The notes under the pieces were generated by a model, which was not told where the DNA came from, did not search any database, and worked only from the letters and a program-made list of their open reading frames with translations. A stretch of 9,018 bases of DNA from Spartobacteria bacterium (GTDB lineage Bacteria; Verrucomicrobiota; Verrucomicrobiia; Chthoniobacterales; Chthoniobacteraceae): positions 1-9,018 of the forward strand of contig JANXZI010000053.1 of NCBI GenBank assembly GCA_025355595.1, given 5' to 3'. Shown piece by piece: positions 1-5,783 of the stretch. How positions within the stretch are numbered: position 1 is the first letter of the stretch; each line of letters opens with the position of its first letter. The translations under genes were made by a program, and so were the position numbers.

Positions 1-1
1 T

Positions 2-31
2 GGCACCATCAGTCTGAGCTACCGGTTCTGA
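2..31 (+). CDS. 3' end of an upstream gene, probably an outer-membrane beta-barrel protein (partial)
   Basis: Reading frame 2 at the left edge gives GTISLSYRF followed by a TGA stop, three bases before the ATG of the polysaccharide export gene. The visible residues alternate polar and hydrophobic and end in phenylalanine, which is the usual C-terminal signature of bacterial outer-membrane beta-barrel proteins recognised by the Bam machinery. A beta-barrel gene just upstream of Wza/Wzc-like genes is common in exopolysaccharide loci. Only nine residues are in the window, so the call rests on this short motif, the stop position and the tight spacing. Another secreted or surface protein is possible. 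Confidence 0.4.
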   Translation, partial: GTISLSYRF

Positions 32-34
32 GAA

Positions 35-718
35 ATGTTCCGGCGACTTAGCCAGATTCTCGCGCTTGCTGCCCTGGCCGTTATAATGTTCGCGCGGACC
101 ACGGTGCACGCGCAACAGACGACTGCGCGTGATCGTTCTGAGTTGCCCTCCGCCGCGGGCATGGTCGCGGGAACGACTTCGATGGATGTGCTGGATAATT
201 CCCGCAAGCTCGGCGCGGGCGACCGCCTCAGCTATCGCGTGGTGCAGGAAAAGCGGGCGCCACTTTCGCTCATGGTCACCGACAGCGGCGAAGTCGAAGT
301 GCCGCTGATCGGCCGCGTGCGCGCCAGCGGGCGGACTTGCAGGGAACTTGCCGAGACGATCAAGCCCATGCTCCAGCGTGAATATTTCATCCACGCCACG
401 GTCATCATCGGGCTGGATGCGGCGAGTCTGAAATCGCGCGGCACCGTGTACGTGAGCGGCCAGGTGCGCACGCAGGGCAGCATCGAGATCCCCGCGGAGG
501 AACGTCTCACCGTGAGCAAGGCCATCCTGAAGGCCGGCGGCTTTGCGGAATTTTCCGACTCCAAAAAAGTGAAGCTCGTGCGCAACAAGCCGGGCGGCAA
601 AGCGGAGACGACGATCGTGGACGTGGATGCAATCCTGACCAAGGGGCAGATCGAAAAGGATCCCGTGCTCCAGGCGGACGACCGCATCATCGTCCCTCGG
701 AAATTCATCAACATCTAG
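35..718 (+). CDS. polysaccharide export protein (Wza-like, Poly_export plus SLBB)
   Basis: This 227-residue protein probably forms the periplasmic/outer-membrane channel through which a polysaccharide leaves the cell. Residues 1-26 look like a Sec signal peptide: basic MFRR, a hydrophobic core around 8-20, and a cleavage site after VHA. Residues 58-127 match the polysaccharide biosynthesis/export domain, with the typical start KLGAGDRLSYRV and the segment GEVEVPLIGRV. Residues about 137-190 look like one SLBB beta-grasp domain (VYVSGQVRTQG), and the end DPVLQADDRIIVPRKF is typical of the family. There is no lipobox cysteine, unlike E. coli Wza, and the protein is shorter, with one SLBB domain. 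That resembles the short partners found in many Gram-negative exopolysaccharide and exosortase-linked loci. It begins 3 nt after the preceding stop and ends 6 nt before the Wzc-like gene, so it is almost certainly co-transcribed with both. Confidence 0.88.
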   Translation: MFRRLSQILALAALAVIMFARTTVHAQQTTARDRSELPSAAGMVAGTTSMDVLDNSRKLGAGDRLSYRVVQEKRAPLSLMVTDSGEVEVPLIGRVRASGRTCRELAETIKPMLQREYFIHATVIIGLDAASLKSRGTVYVSGQVRTQGSIEIPAEERLTVSKAILKAGGFAEFSDSKKVKLVRNKPGGKAETTIVDVDAILTKGQIEKDPVLQADDRIIVPRKFINI

Positions 719-724
719 TCCACG

Positions 725-2830
725 ATGGCGGGCCCTTCATCGCACCACGCCACCGAATCCGCCGCCACGAACCTCCGCCTCCGCGCGCGCCTCATCCGGT
801 ACCGGATGCTGCTGCGGAAATACTGGTGGGTGCTCGCATTCGGAATCGCACTCGGCACCGGCATCGCGGCGTGGATGGTCGCCGCGGAGAAGGCGGTCTT
901 TGTCTCCGAGGCGCGGATGATGGTGAGCGGAAAAATCAACCTCCCCGAGAACGGCACATTCTCGGAGGAGATGACGCACTTCATGAACACGCAGGGCGAG
1001 TTGATGAAGGACGAGGCCATCCGCACCCGCGCCGAGGGCTACGTGCGCACGACCTCGGCGGAGACGCCCGTGAGCGCCGTGCGCCTGCGGGTCGAGCCGC
1101 TGCACCAGACCTCCATTTTTGCACTCACCGCGACCGGCGAGGAGCCGCGCTACACGCAGAAATTCCTCGACGCGATCCTCCACGAATACATCGCCACGCG
1201 CCGCGAAATGCGCTCGCAAAAAGGCGAGTTTGCCGCGGGTGCGATTGACGAGGAGATCGAGCGCGTGACCACCGGCCTGCACAAGGAGGAGGACAGGCTC
1301 CTCGCCTTTCAGCGCGACAACAAGACGGGCTTCCTCGAGCAGGAAGGCAACGCCGCCGCCGCCTACCTCTCGAAGCTCAACACGCGTCTCGCCGAGCTGA
1401 CGAACGAATCGCAACTGCTCGCGCTTTTCGAGGTGGATCACCAGATCGCCCGCGACCGCAAGACGCCGCAAGGTGCGCCGGGCGAACTCCGCGAGGGCGA
1501 TCCGCGCACCCCGAATGCCACCGGGCCGATGATCGAATACGAGCGCGCGCGGCAGAAAATCGAAGTGCTCAAGGCCGACCGCGCCGGCTACGCGCGCGAC
1601 CTCACGCCGCGACATCCCATCATGGTGGACCTCGACGAGCAGATCGCACAGCAGCAGCAGCTCATTGATACATTCCGCAGGCAGAGCACCGAGGAACTCA
1701 AGCGCCGGCGCGATGCAGCAACGCTCGAAATCCGCAACCTCGAGACGACCATCAGGGACTGGGAGACCAAGGCCGCGGCGAACAGCGAACGCCTGACCCA
1801 ATATGCCGCCATCCAGACCGGGATCACGCGGCTGCGCTCGCAGCTTGAAAACCTCAACCGATCCAAGGGCAATGTGGAGATCACGCGCAACGTGGACCAG
1901 GAAATCATCTCGATCCGTCAGAAGGCCACCCTTCCCGTAAAGACGCACCTCGGCGTCGCGCGCACGCTCACGACCGGATTTATGCTCGGGCTGCTCGCGG
2001 GCATCGTCGGCCTGCTCATCATCACGCCGTTCGACGACCGCATTGATTCCGTCGTGGACTTCCAGGCCACGTTCCCCGACCGCCTCCTCGCGACCATCCC
2101 GCATGTCTCCGGCGCGGTGGGCGCGCTCGATGTCGCGCCGCTGCTACCGGATGATGTGCGGCACACTTTCGTGGAATCCATGCGCTCGCTGCGCTCCTCG
2201 ATCTTCTTCCTGCCGATCGAAGGTCCGCCGCCGAAGGTTTTCCTGATCACCAGCGCCGTGCCGAACGAGGGCAAGAGCACCGTCGCGCTGAACTTTGCGA
2301 TCACCATGGCGATGTTCGACGTGCGCGTGCTGCTCGTGGATGGCGACCTGCGCCGCGGCGAACTTCACCTCGCATTCGATCTCCCGAACGGACCCGGCCT
2401 CGGCGACGTGCTGAACGGTGACTGCGCGCTGCAAAAGGCCGCGCAGCAGACGCGCGTCCCCGGCCTCTCGTTCCTCTCACGCGGTGCCACCGTGATGAAT
2501 CCCGGCGAACTTTTCCTCGGCACGGATGCCGACCGTTTCCTCCGCGCCGCCGCCGTGCAATACGACTACGTGATCATCGACAGCGCGCCCGTCACCGCCG
2601 CCGACGACACCTCCTGCCTCGCGCCAAAGGTGGACGCGACGCTGTTCGTCTTCCGCTTCGCCGCCTCCAGCATCCGCATCAGCACCAAGGCGCTCGACAC
2701 ATTGCGCGAGCGGCAGGTGAACCTGCTCGGCATCATCTGCAACGACGTGGATGAGTCGCTGCAGGACTACTACTACTACCGCTACTCGGAGTACTACGGC
2801 TCGCGGAAAAAGGAGCCCGTCCGCGCTTGA
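725..2830 (+). CDS. Wzz/Wzc-type polysaccharide co-polymerase with BY-kinase domain
   Basis: This 701-residue inner-membrane protein is expected to set polysaccharide chain length and to link polymerisation to export through cycles of tyrosine phosphorylation. Two membrane helices (about 34-54 and 416-434) bracket a long periplasmic region with coiled-coil-like heptads (about 170-230 and 270-385). The cytoplasmic kinase follows: MRSLRSSIFF at 486-495, Walker A AVPNEGKST at 511-519, Walker A' VLLVDGD at 535-541, and Walker B YVIIDS at 615-620. The C terminus carries a tyrosine cluster (Y682-685, Y687, Y690, Y691), the usual autophosphorylation tail. All parts are on one chain, as in proteobacterial Wzc, rather than split as in CapA/CapB of Firmicutes. 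The start at 725 is the first ATG after the upstream gene, 6 nt downstream of its TAG. I see no Shine-Dalgarno, so translation may be coupled to the export gene. Confidence 0.92.
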   Translation: MAGPSSHHATESAATNLRLRARLIRYRMLLRKYWWVLAFGIALGTGIAAWMVAAEKAVFVSEARMMVSGKINLPENGTFSEEMTHFMNTQGELMKDEAIRTRAEGYVRTTSAETPVSAVRLRVEPLHQTSIFALTATGEEPRYTQKFLDAILHEYIATRREMRSQKGEFAAGAIDEEIERVTTGLHKEEDRLLAFQRDNKTGFLEQEGNAAAAYLSKLNTRLAELTNESQLLALFEVDHQIARDRKTPQGAPGELREGDPRTPNATGPMIEYERARQKIEVLKADRAGYARDLTPRHPIMVDLDEQIAQQQQLIDTFRRQSTEELKRRRDAATLEIRNLETTIRDWETKAAANSERLTQYAAIQTGITRLRSQLENLNRSKGNVEITRNVDQEIISIRQKATLPVKTHLGVARTLTTGFMLGLLAGIVGLLIITPFDDRIDSVVDFQATFPDRLLATIPHVSGAVGALDVAPLLPDDVRHTFVESMRSLRSSIFFLPIEGPPPKVFLITSAVPNEGKSTVALNFAITMAMFDVRVLLVDGDLRRGELHLAFDLPNGPGLGDVLNGDCALQKAAQQTRVPGLSFLSRGATVMNPGELFLGTDADRFLRAAAVQYDYVIIDSAPVTAADDTSCLAPKVDATLFVFRFAASSIRISTKALDTLRERQVNLLGIICNDVDESLQDYYYYRYSEYYGSRKKEPVRA

Positions 2831-2847
2831 CGCACCTCACCGGGTGC

Positions 2848-3120
2848 TCACTCGCGAATCTCGAACCCGCGGAAATCCGTCGGCGGGGGAATGACGCTCA
2901 CATCCACCTTCTTGATGTGGCTCTTCAGGTCGCTCTCCTCGATCGCTTCAAGAAAGGCGTCCACCTCGTCCTTCTCGCCGCACACCTGCATCTCGACGCG
3001 GCCGTCGGGCAGATTTTTCACCCAGCCAGTCACTTCGTAGCCGCGCGTGATATTTTTCACCGTCCAGCGGAAGCCCACGCCCTGCACGCGGCCTTCGTAA
3101 AAAACGTGGCGTCCCGTCAT
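2848..3120 (-). CDS. acyP: acylphosphatase
   Basis: This 90-residue protein hydrolyses the carboxyl-phosphate bond of acyl phosphates in the cytosol. The family signature is intact: GRVQGVGFRW at 10-19 and GWVKNLPDGRVE at 32-43. The catalytic pair is R18 (phosphate-binding) and N36 (water-orienting). The length is normal for the family. I chose the ATG at 3120, not the longer open frame upstream, because the acylphosphatase fold begins at MTGRHVFYEG and the longer frame would run through the GalT-like gene. The start overlaps the stop of the GalT-like gene in an ATGA, so the two are translationally coupled. The gene converges on the Wzc-like gene, with 17 nt between the stops. Confidence 0.93.
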   Translation of the reverse strand: MTGRHVFYEGRVQGVGFRWTVKNITRGYEVTGWVKNLPDGRVEMQVCGEKDEVDAFLEAIEESDLKSHIKKVDVSVIPPPTDFRGFEIRE

Positions 3121-4130
3121 CGCACCGATGGCTCGTCGGGCAGCGAGCGGAGGTAGTCGGCGGCGACCTCGGGCCAGATGCCGTTCACGTGGCAGCCGGT
3201 GGCTGCGGGCAGCGCGTCCGGCGGACGCAGCACGGGCGTGATCGTGATGTGCCAGCGGAAGCCGTCGTCGAGCGACTCGCAGTCGTCCTGCGACGCGGCG
3301 CGTGAGGGCGCAGTGGTGAGCGTGAGATGATACGGCGGGTGGTTGATTGCGCGGTTCAGCTTCCGCAGCGCGAGGCCGAGCGCGAGCGCGAGATGGCCCG
3401 CCTCCTCGTGCGTGATGCGGTGGAAGTCGGGGCACTGCCGCTTCGGCCAGATCGCGAGTTCGAACGGCTCGCACGCGGCATACGGGCAGAAGACGAAAAA
3501 GTCCGCATTCTCATGCACCACGCGGCTGGCGTTGCGCCGCTCGTGTTCGATGATGTCGGCAAAGAGCGAGCGCTTCCGCAGCGTGAAATGCTCGTGCGCG
3601 TGCCGCAGCTTCCTGCGCAGCGCGGGCGGCACGACGGCCATGGCGACGATCTGGCTGATGCTGTGCGCGATTTTCTGCCCCGCGGCGCGGCCCACGCTTT
3701 TGAGCACGGTGAATGAACGCAGCCGGTGGTCGCGCATGAGGTCCTCGATGCGGACCGCCCACGCGCGGATCACCTGTGCGATGGCACCGGGTGGCAGTTC
3801 TTCGAGCGAACGGTTGCCGGGATCCTCGATCACGATTTCATTCGCGCCGACCGCATCAAGATGCTCGTAGAGGCCGTCCACCTCGGCCTTGCTGTCACCC
3901 TCGACGCGGAGGACTGGCAGCCTGTTTGGCACCACGCGCACCTGCCAGCCGGATTCACCTGCGGAGTGGTGCAGCGCGTGCGCCGCGAAATGCTCCAGCC
4001 CTGCGCGGAACGGGCTTTCGGCGAGCACGTCGTCCCGCACGGAGGCATTCACCGGCGGCAGCGCGCGGCTTTCGTTGAAGATGGTCCAGTCCCGCGTGAG
4101 TGGGTCGAGGCGGAGTTCGTTCTTGTCCAT
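3117..4130 (-). CDS. GalT-like (HIT-superfamily) protein with altered active site
   Basis: This 337-residue protein has the two-half layout of galactose-1-phosphate uridylyltransferase and its relatives. The N terminus ELRLDPLTRDWTIFNESRA matches the family opening, residues 140-165 match the active-site strand, and the C-terminal half has PYHLTLTTAP (266-275), FRWHITITP (291-299) and PEVAADYLR (320-328). GalT enzymes transfer a nucleotidyl group through a covalent histidine intermediate in an H-x-H-x-Q motif. Here the motif reads H156-S-I158-S-Q160, so the nucleophile position is isoleucine. The usual CxxC zinc pair is S39-x-x-R42, and the third zinc ligand in the PDHNR region is also missing (DPGNRSL, 103-109). 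Fold membership is clear from sequence. The activity is not: it could be a divergent phosphorylase, a non-enzymatic sugar-nucleotide binder, or inactive. It follows the brnTA-like pair by 34 nt and overlaps acyP by 4 nt. Confidence 0.75.
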   Translation of the reverse strand: MDKNELRLDPLTRDWTIFNESRALPPVNASVRDDVLAESPFRAGLEHFAAHALHHSAGESGWQVRVVPNRLPVLRVEGDSKAEVDGLYEHLDAVGANEIVIEDPGNRSLEELPPGAIAQVIRAWAVRIEDLMRDHRLRSFTVLKSVGRAAGQKIAHSISQIVAMAVVPPALRRKLRHAHEHFTLRKRSLFADIIEHERRNASRVVHENADFFVFCPYAACEPFELAIWPKRQCPDFHRITHEEAGHLALALGLALRKLNRAINHPPYHLTLTTAPSRAASQDDCESLDDGFRWHITITPVLRPPDALPAATGCHVNGIWPEVAADYLRSLPDEPSVR

Positions 4131-4164
4131 GGGTGCGGAGAAAAATGCGGATCACTCGTGCCGC

Positions 4165-4431
4165 TCACTCGATTTCCTTCTCGAGCCGCTCGCTGAGCCA
4201 CTGTTTGATCATGCTCTGGTAGTTCAGATACCGCGAGCGTGCGATGCGTTTCAGCCGCGCGAGCAGGCGCGGGTCGAAGCGCAGTGTGATGGTCGTGCTC
4301 TCGCGGTTGTCCGCGCGGAGCAGCGCCTGGTTCATCAGCCGCGAGTCAATCCGTGTGTCCATCCAGAACGCCGCCTCCTCCTCCTGGGAGTCGAAGCGCG
4401 GCACCTGGGTCCATGCGTTGATCGTCTTCAT
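4165..4431 (-). CDS. brnA: BrnA/CopG-like antitoxin (ribbon-helix-helix)
   Basis: This 88-residue protein is the probable antitoxin and autorepressor of the adjacent toxin. The N-terminal part (VPRFDSQEEEAAFWMD, 9-24) is the toxin-binding segment usual in BrnA/CopG-type antitoxins. The C-terminal part from about 46 (TTITLRFDPRLLARLKRIA) fits a ribbon-helix-helix DNA-binding domain: a beta strand followed by two helices. The start lies 3 nt downstream of the toxin stop, and the toxin-first order is that of brnTA loci. A weak AGGA lies 13 nt upstream of the ATG. It would act as a dimer on an operator near the toxin promoter, but I could not identify that operator. It could also be called simply a CopG-family antitoxin. 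Confidence 0.8.
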   Translation of the reverse strand: MKTINAWTQVPRFDSQEEEAAFWMDTRIDSRLMNQALLRADNRESTTITLRFDPRLLARLKRIARSRYLNYQSMIKQWLSERLEKEIE

Positions 4432-4434
4432 GCG

Positions 4435-4716
4435 TCAGCTCAGTTCCTGTGTCTTGCGCTCGAAGAACGACACCTCCTCGGGCGTCATCTCGCGTGAGAG
4501 GATGCAGCGGAATTTTTTCCCGTCGCTCCAGAAAATGGTGAAGACCGCGCGGCCGTCGATGCTCTTGCCGAGATTGAAATAGCGCGCCGCGCCCGTGCCC
4601 GCGATCTCCACATCCGGCATGAGCCGCAGGCTGAACGGATCCTCGAACGACTCCTCGATCTCACGCGGCGTGAGCTTGTGCAGGTCGAAAGGGGAGTCCA
4701 GCCAGTCAAATTCCAT
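4435..4716 (-). CDS. brnT: BrnT-like toxin (RelE-fold ribonuclease)
   Basis: This 93-residue protein resembles BrnT, the RelE/Bre-fold ribonuclease that blocks translation. The layout is right: an N-terminal helix region with HKLTPREIEESFEDP (13-27), a central strand ARYFNLGKSIDGRAVFTIFW (44-63), and the last strand plus helix FRCILSREMTPEEVSFFER (69-87). The central and C-terminal parts match the family 'RYxxLGxSxxGRxLxVxF ... R.ISAR.xTxxER' pattern loosely, with C71-I-L-S-R in place of I-S-A-R. I placed the start at the ATG at 4716. The open frame extends further upstream, but that part only translates the heptamer repeats. It is the first gene of an operon with the antitoxin, and possibly with the GalT-like and acyP genes downstream. 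Confidence 0.72.
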   Translation of the reverse strand: MEFDWLDSPFDLHKLTPREIEESFEDPFSLRLMPDVEIAGTGAARYFNLGKSIDGRAVFTIFWSDGKKFRCILSREMTPEEVSFFERKTQELS

Positions 4717-4742
4717 GGCAGTGCGGGGTGGCGGGGTGGACC

Positions 4743-4776
4743 AATTTTGAATTTTGAATTTTGAATTTTGAGTTTT
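4743..4776. repeat. heptamer tandem repeat (AATTTTG)4 plus a degenerate unit
   Basis: Four perfect tandem copies of AATTTTG occupy 4743-4770, followed by a degenerate unit AGTTTTC. The array is strongly AT-rich inside GC-rich DNA and lies 27-60 nt upstream of the toxin start, where the brnTA-like promoter should be. Short heptameric tandem repeats of this kind are known from several bacterial groups, but their role is uncertain. No -35/-10 pair stood out within it. Confidence 0.9.
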
Positions 4777-4827
4777 CCAAAATGCGCGCCGACACGCCGC
4801 ACGGGACGATGGACGCGCCGCTCTTCC

Positions 4828-4857
4828 AATCCGCAATCCGCAATCCGCGATCCGCAA
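4828..4857. repeat. heptamer tandem repeat (AATCCGC)3 plus GATCCGC
   Basis: Three perfect copies of AATCCGC (4828-4848) are followed by GATCCGC and the beginning of another unit that runs into the stop codon of the VOC gene (complement of 4858-4860). Its period is 7 bp, the same as the AT-rich array 51 nt away, and both units begin AAT, but the remaining bases differ. The array therefore sits exactly at the 3' end of the glyoxalase-like gene. Confidence 0.88.
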
Positions 4858-5238
4858 TCATCTTGGCCGCTGGATGATTTCCACCTCGTAGCCCTCGGGC
4901 GCATCCACGAACGCGATGATGCTCCCGCTGCCCGTCACCGTCGGCCCGTCGGAGAGCGGGCTGCCTTTTTCCGCCGCATGCTTCGCGAAGGCCGCGAGAT
5001 CCTCCACCTCGAACGCGAGGTGCGTGAGATCCGGCCCGACGATGACGGGCCCGCTCGAGGGGAATTCGCAAATCTCGATCAGCTCCTCGCTCTGCGGAGC
5101 TTTCAGGAAGACGAGCTTCGAGCCGCGTGGCGAGACCTTGCGGTCCACTTCGGCCAGGCCGATCACGTCACGGTAAAAGGCGACGGTTTTTTCGAGATCG
5201 GTGACGCGGTAGCGGGTGTGGAGAAGCTTGGTGACCAT
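4858..5238 (-). CDS. VOC-family protein, glyoxalase I (lactoylglutathione lyase)-like
   Basis: This 126-residue protein belongs to the vicinal oxygen chelate superfamily and resembles E. coli GloA, which isomerises the methylglyoxal-glutathione hemithioacetal to lactoylglutathione. The two beta-alpha-beta-beta-beta modules are visible: HTRYRVTDLEKTVAFYRDVI (7-26) begins the first and LTHLAFEVEDL (71-81) the second. All four expected metal ligands are present: H7, E55 (LIEIC), H73 and E120 (YEVEI). The end GYEVEIIQRP is typical. Substrate and thiol cannot be read from sequence, and a related VOC isomerase or dioxygenase is possible. It is transcribed in the same direction as khpA, 144 nt downstream of it, so it may be part of the ffh-rpsP-khpA unit or have its own promoter. 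Its stop codon joins a heptamer repeat array. Confidence 0.85.
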   Translation of the reverse strand: MVTKLLHTRYRVTDLEKTVAFYRDVIGLAEVDRKVSPRGSKLVFLKAPQSEELIEICEFPSSGPVIVGPDLTHLAFEVEDLAAFAKHAAEKGSPLSDGPTVTGSGSIIAFVDAPEGYEVEIIQRPR

Positions 5239-5326
5239 GCGGTGAGAGCGCGCATCTTATCGTCGCCCCTGCGCAGTGCGGCAACGGAAAATTGGCCGCA
5301 CCGCAGAGTTGGCCTACCAAATCGCA

Positions 5327-5355
5327 CCCGGTGGAGCGTGACCTCCGGGCACGCT
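5327..5355. repeat. structured intergenic element with two alternative hairpins
   Basis: The gap between khpA and the VOC gene holds CCCGGTGG (5327-5334), which pairs with CCTCCGGG (5342-5349): 8 positions with one T-T mismatch and a 7-nt loop. An overlapping alternative pairs AGCGTG (5335-5340) with CACGCT (5350-5355). The first half, CCCGG-TGGAGC, resembles the left end of the palindromic elements at 7537 and 7827, so it may be a divergent relative. There is no U-tract for a classical terminator. It lies about 34 nt after the khpA stop. Confidence 0.5.
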
Positions 5356-5382
5356 TCGAATCAAGCGGGCTCGGGAACGCAC

Positions 5383-5637
5383 TTAGGCCGGGGCCGAGCG
5401 CCCGTCTTCCTCGATGATTTCTACCGTCGCGCGCCCGCCGTGTTTCGAGGCTGCGGCATCGAGCAGATTCCGGATCGCGGAGATCGTCTGGCCGTATTTG
5501 CCGACGACTTTTCCGATGTCCGACTTGCGCATCTGGAGCCGGAAGATCGTCTTCTTCGGCGCGTCCTCGCGGATGATCACCAGCTCATCGGGAAACTCGA
5601 TGAGTTGCCGCAGGACGAAATCGAGAAAGCGTTCCAT
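5383..5637 (-). CDS. khpA: KH-domain RNA-binding protein KhpA
   Basis: This 84-residue single KH-domain protein binds RNA and, in Firmicutes, works with KhpB in control of cell elongation and small-RNA function. The GxxG loop is G48-K-Y-G51 within IGKVVGKYGQTISAIRNLL (41-59), followed by the helix. The N terminus MERFLDFVLRQLIEFPDELVI matches the usual 'LVEYIAKALVDHPDEV' opening of the family (formerly YlqC/DUF protein next to rpsP). The acidic tail EIIEEDGRSAPA is variable. Position downstream of rpsP and ffh is the conserved bacterial arrangement. Between rpsP and this gene are 146 nt that include a strong nested hairpin, so its expression may be partly uncoupled from rpsP. No Shine-Dalgarno is visible. 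Confidence 0.92.
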   Translation of the reverse strand: MERFLDFVLRQLIEFPDELVIIREDAPKKTIFRLQMRKSDIGKVVGKYGQTISAIRNLLDAAASKHGGRATVEIIEEDGRSAPA

Positions 5638-5666
5638 GCGTGCGTTGTTACCGCGCCGTGTGAAAA

Positions 5667-5721
5667 CGGAAAAGCGGAAAGTTCAGGAACATGCCCAAAC
5701 TTTCCGCTGAAATCTTTTCCG
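5667..5721 (-). terminator. nested stem-loop between rpsP and khpA, terminator/attenuator candidate
   Basis: An 11-bp perfect stem pairs AGCGGAAAGTT (5673-5683) with AACTTTCCGCT (5698-5708) across a 14-nt loop. An outer stem pairs CGGAAAAG (5667-5674) with CTTTTCCG (5714-5721), sharing one base with the inner stem and leaving a 6-nt bulge on one side. On the - strand, the direction of the rpsP-khpA transcript, the inner stem is followed by TTTTCCGTTTTC, a broken U-rich run. This fits a rho-independent terminator or attenuator after rpsP, about 30 nt before the khpA start. The long loop and interrupted U-run make it weaker than a textbook terminator. Confidence 0.6.
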
Positions 5722-5738
5722 CAGGCGCGCTCGGGACA

Positions 5739-5760
5739 GCGCGGACGCAGGCTTCCGCGC
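5739..5760 (-). other. 7-bp hairpin just downstream of rpsP
   Basis: GCGCGGA (5739-5745) pairs perfectly with TCCGCGC (5754-5760) around an 8-nt loop. It lies 23 nt after the rpsP stop codon and upstream of the nested stem-loop in the same transcript. No U-tract follows. It may protect the 3' end or form part of the same termination region. Confidence 0.4.
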
Positions 5761-5783
5761 GCACCGACAAATGCAAACCGCGC

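Noticed and set aside
737..2104. 455-codon open frame on the - strand inside the Wzc-like gene
   Set aside because: It is antisense to a gene with clear kinase motifs, has biased charged composition and no family features. High GC suppresses stops in the antisense frame.
2832..2847. Possible bidirectional terminator between the Wzc-like gene and acyP (GCACC/GGTGC)
   Set aside because: Only a 5-bp stem with a 6-nt loop and no U-tract on either strand, so I cannot support it.
4717..4857. N-terminal extension of the toxin (47 residues)
   Set aside because: It only translates the two heptamer arrays (IADCGLRI, NSKFKIQN). BrnT proteins are about 90 residues long.
4743..4858. Origin-like iterons
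   Set aside because: The units are contiguous heptamers with no DnaA-box-like motif or replication gene nearby, which fits short tandem repeats better.
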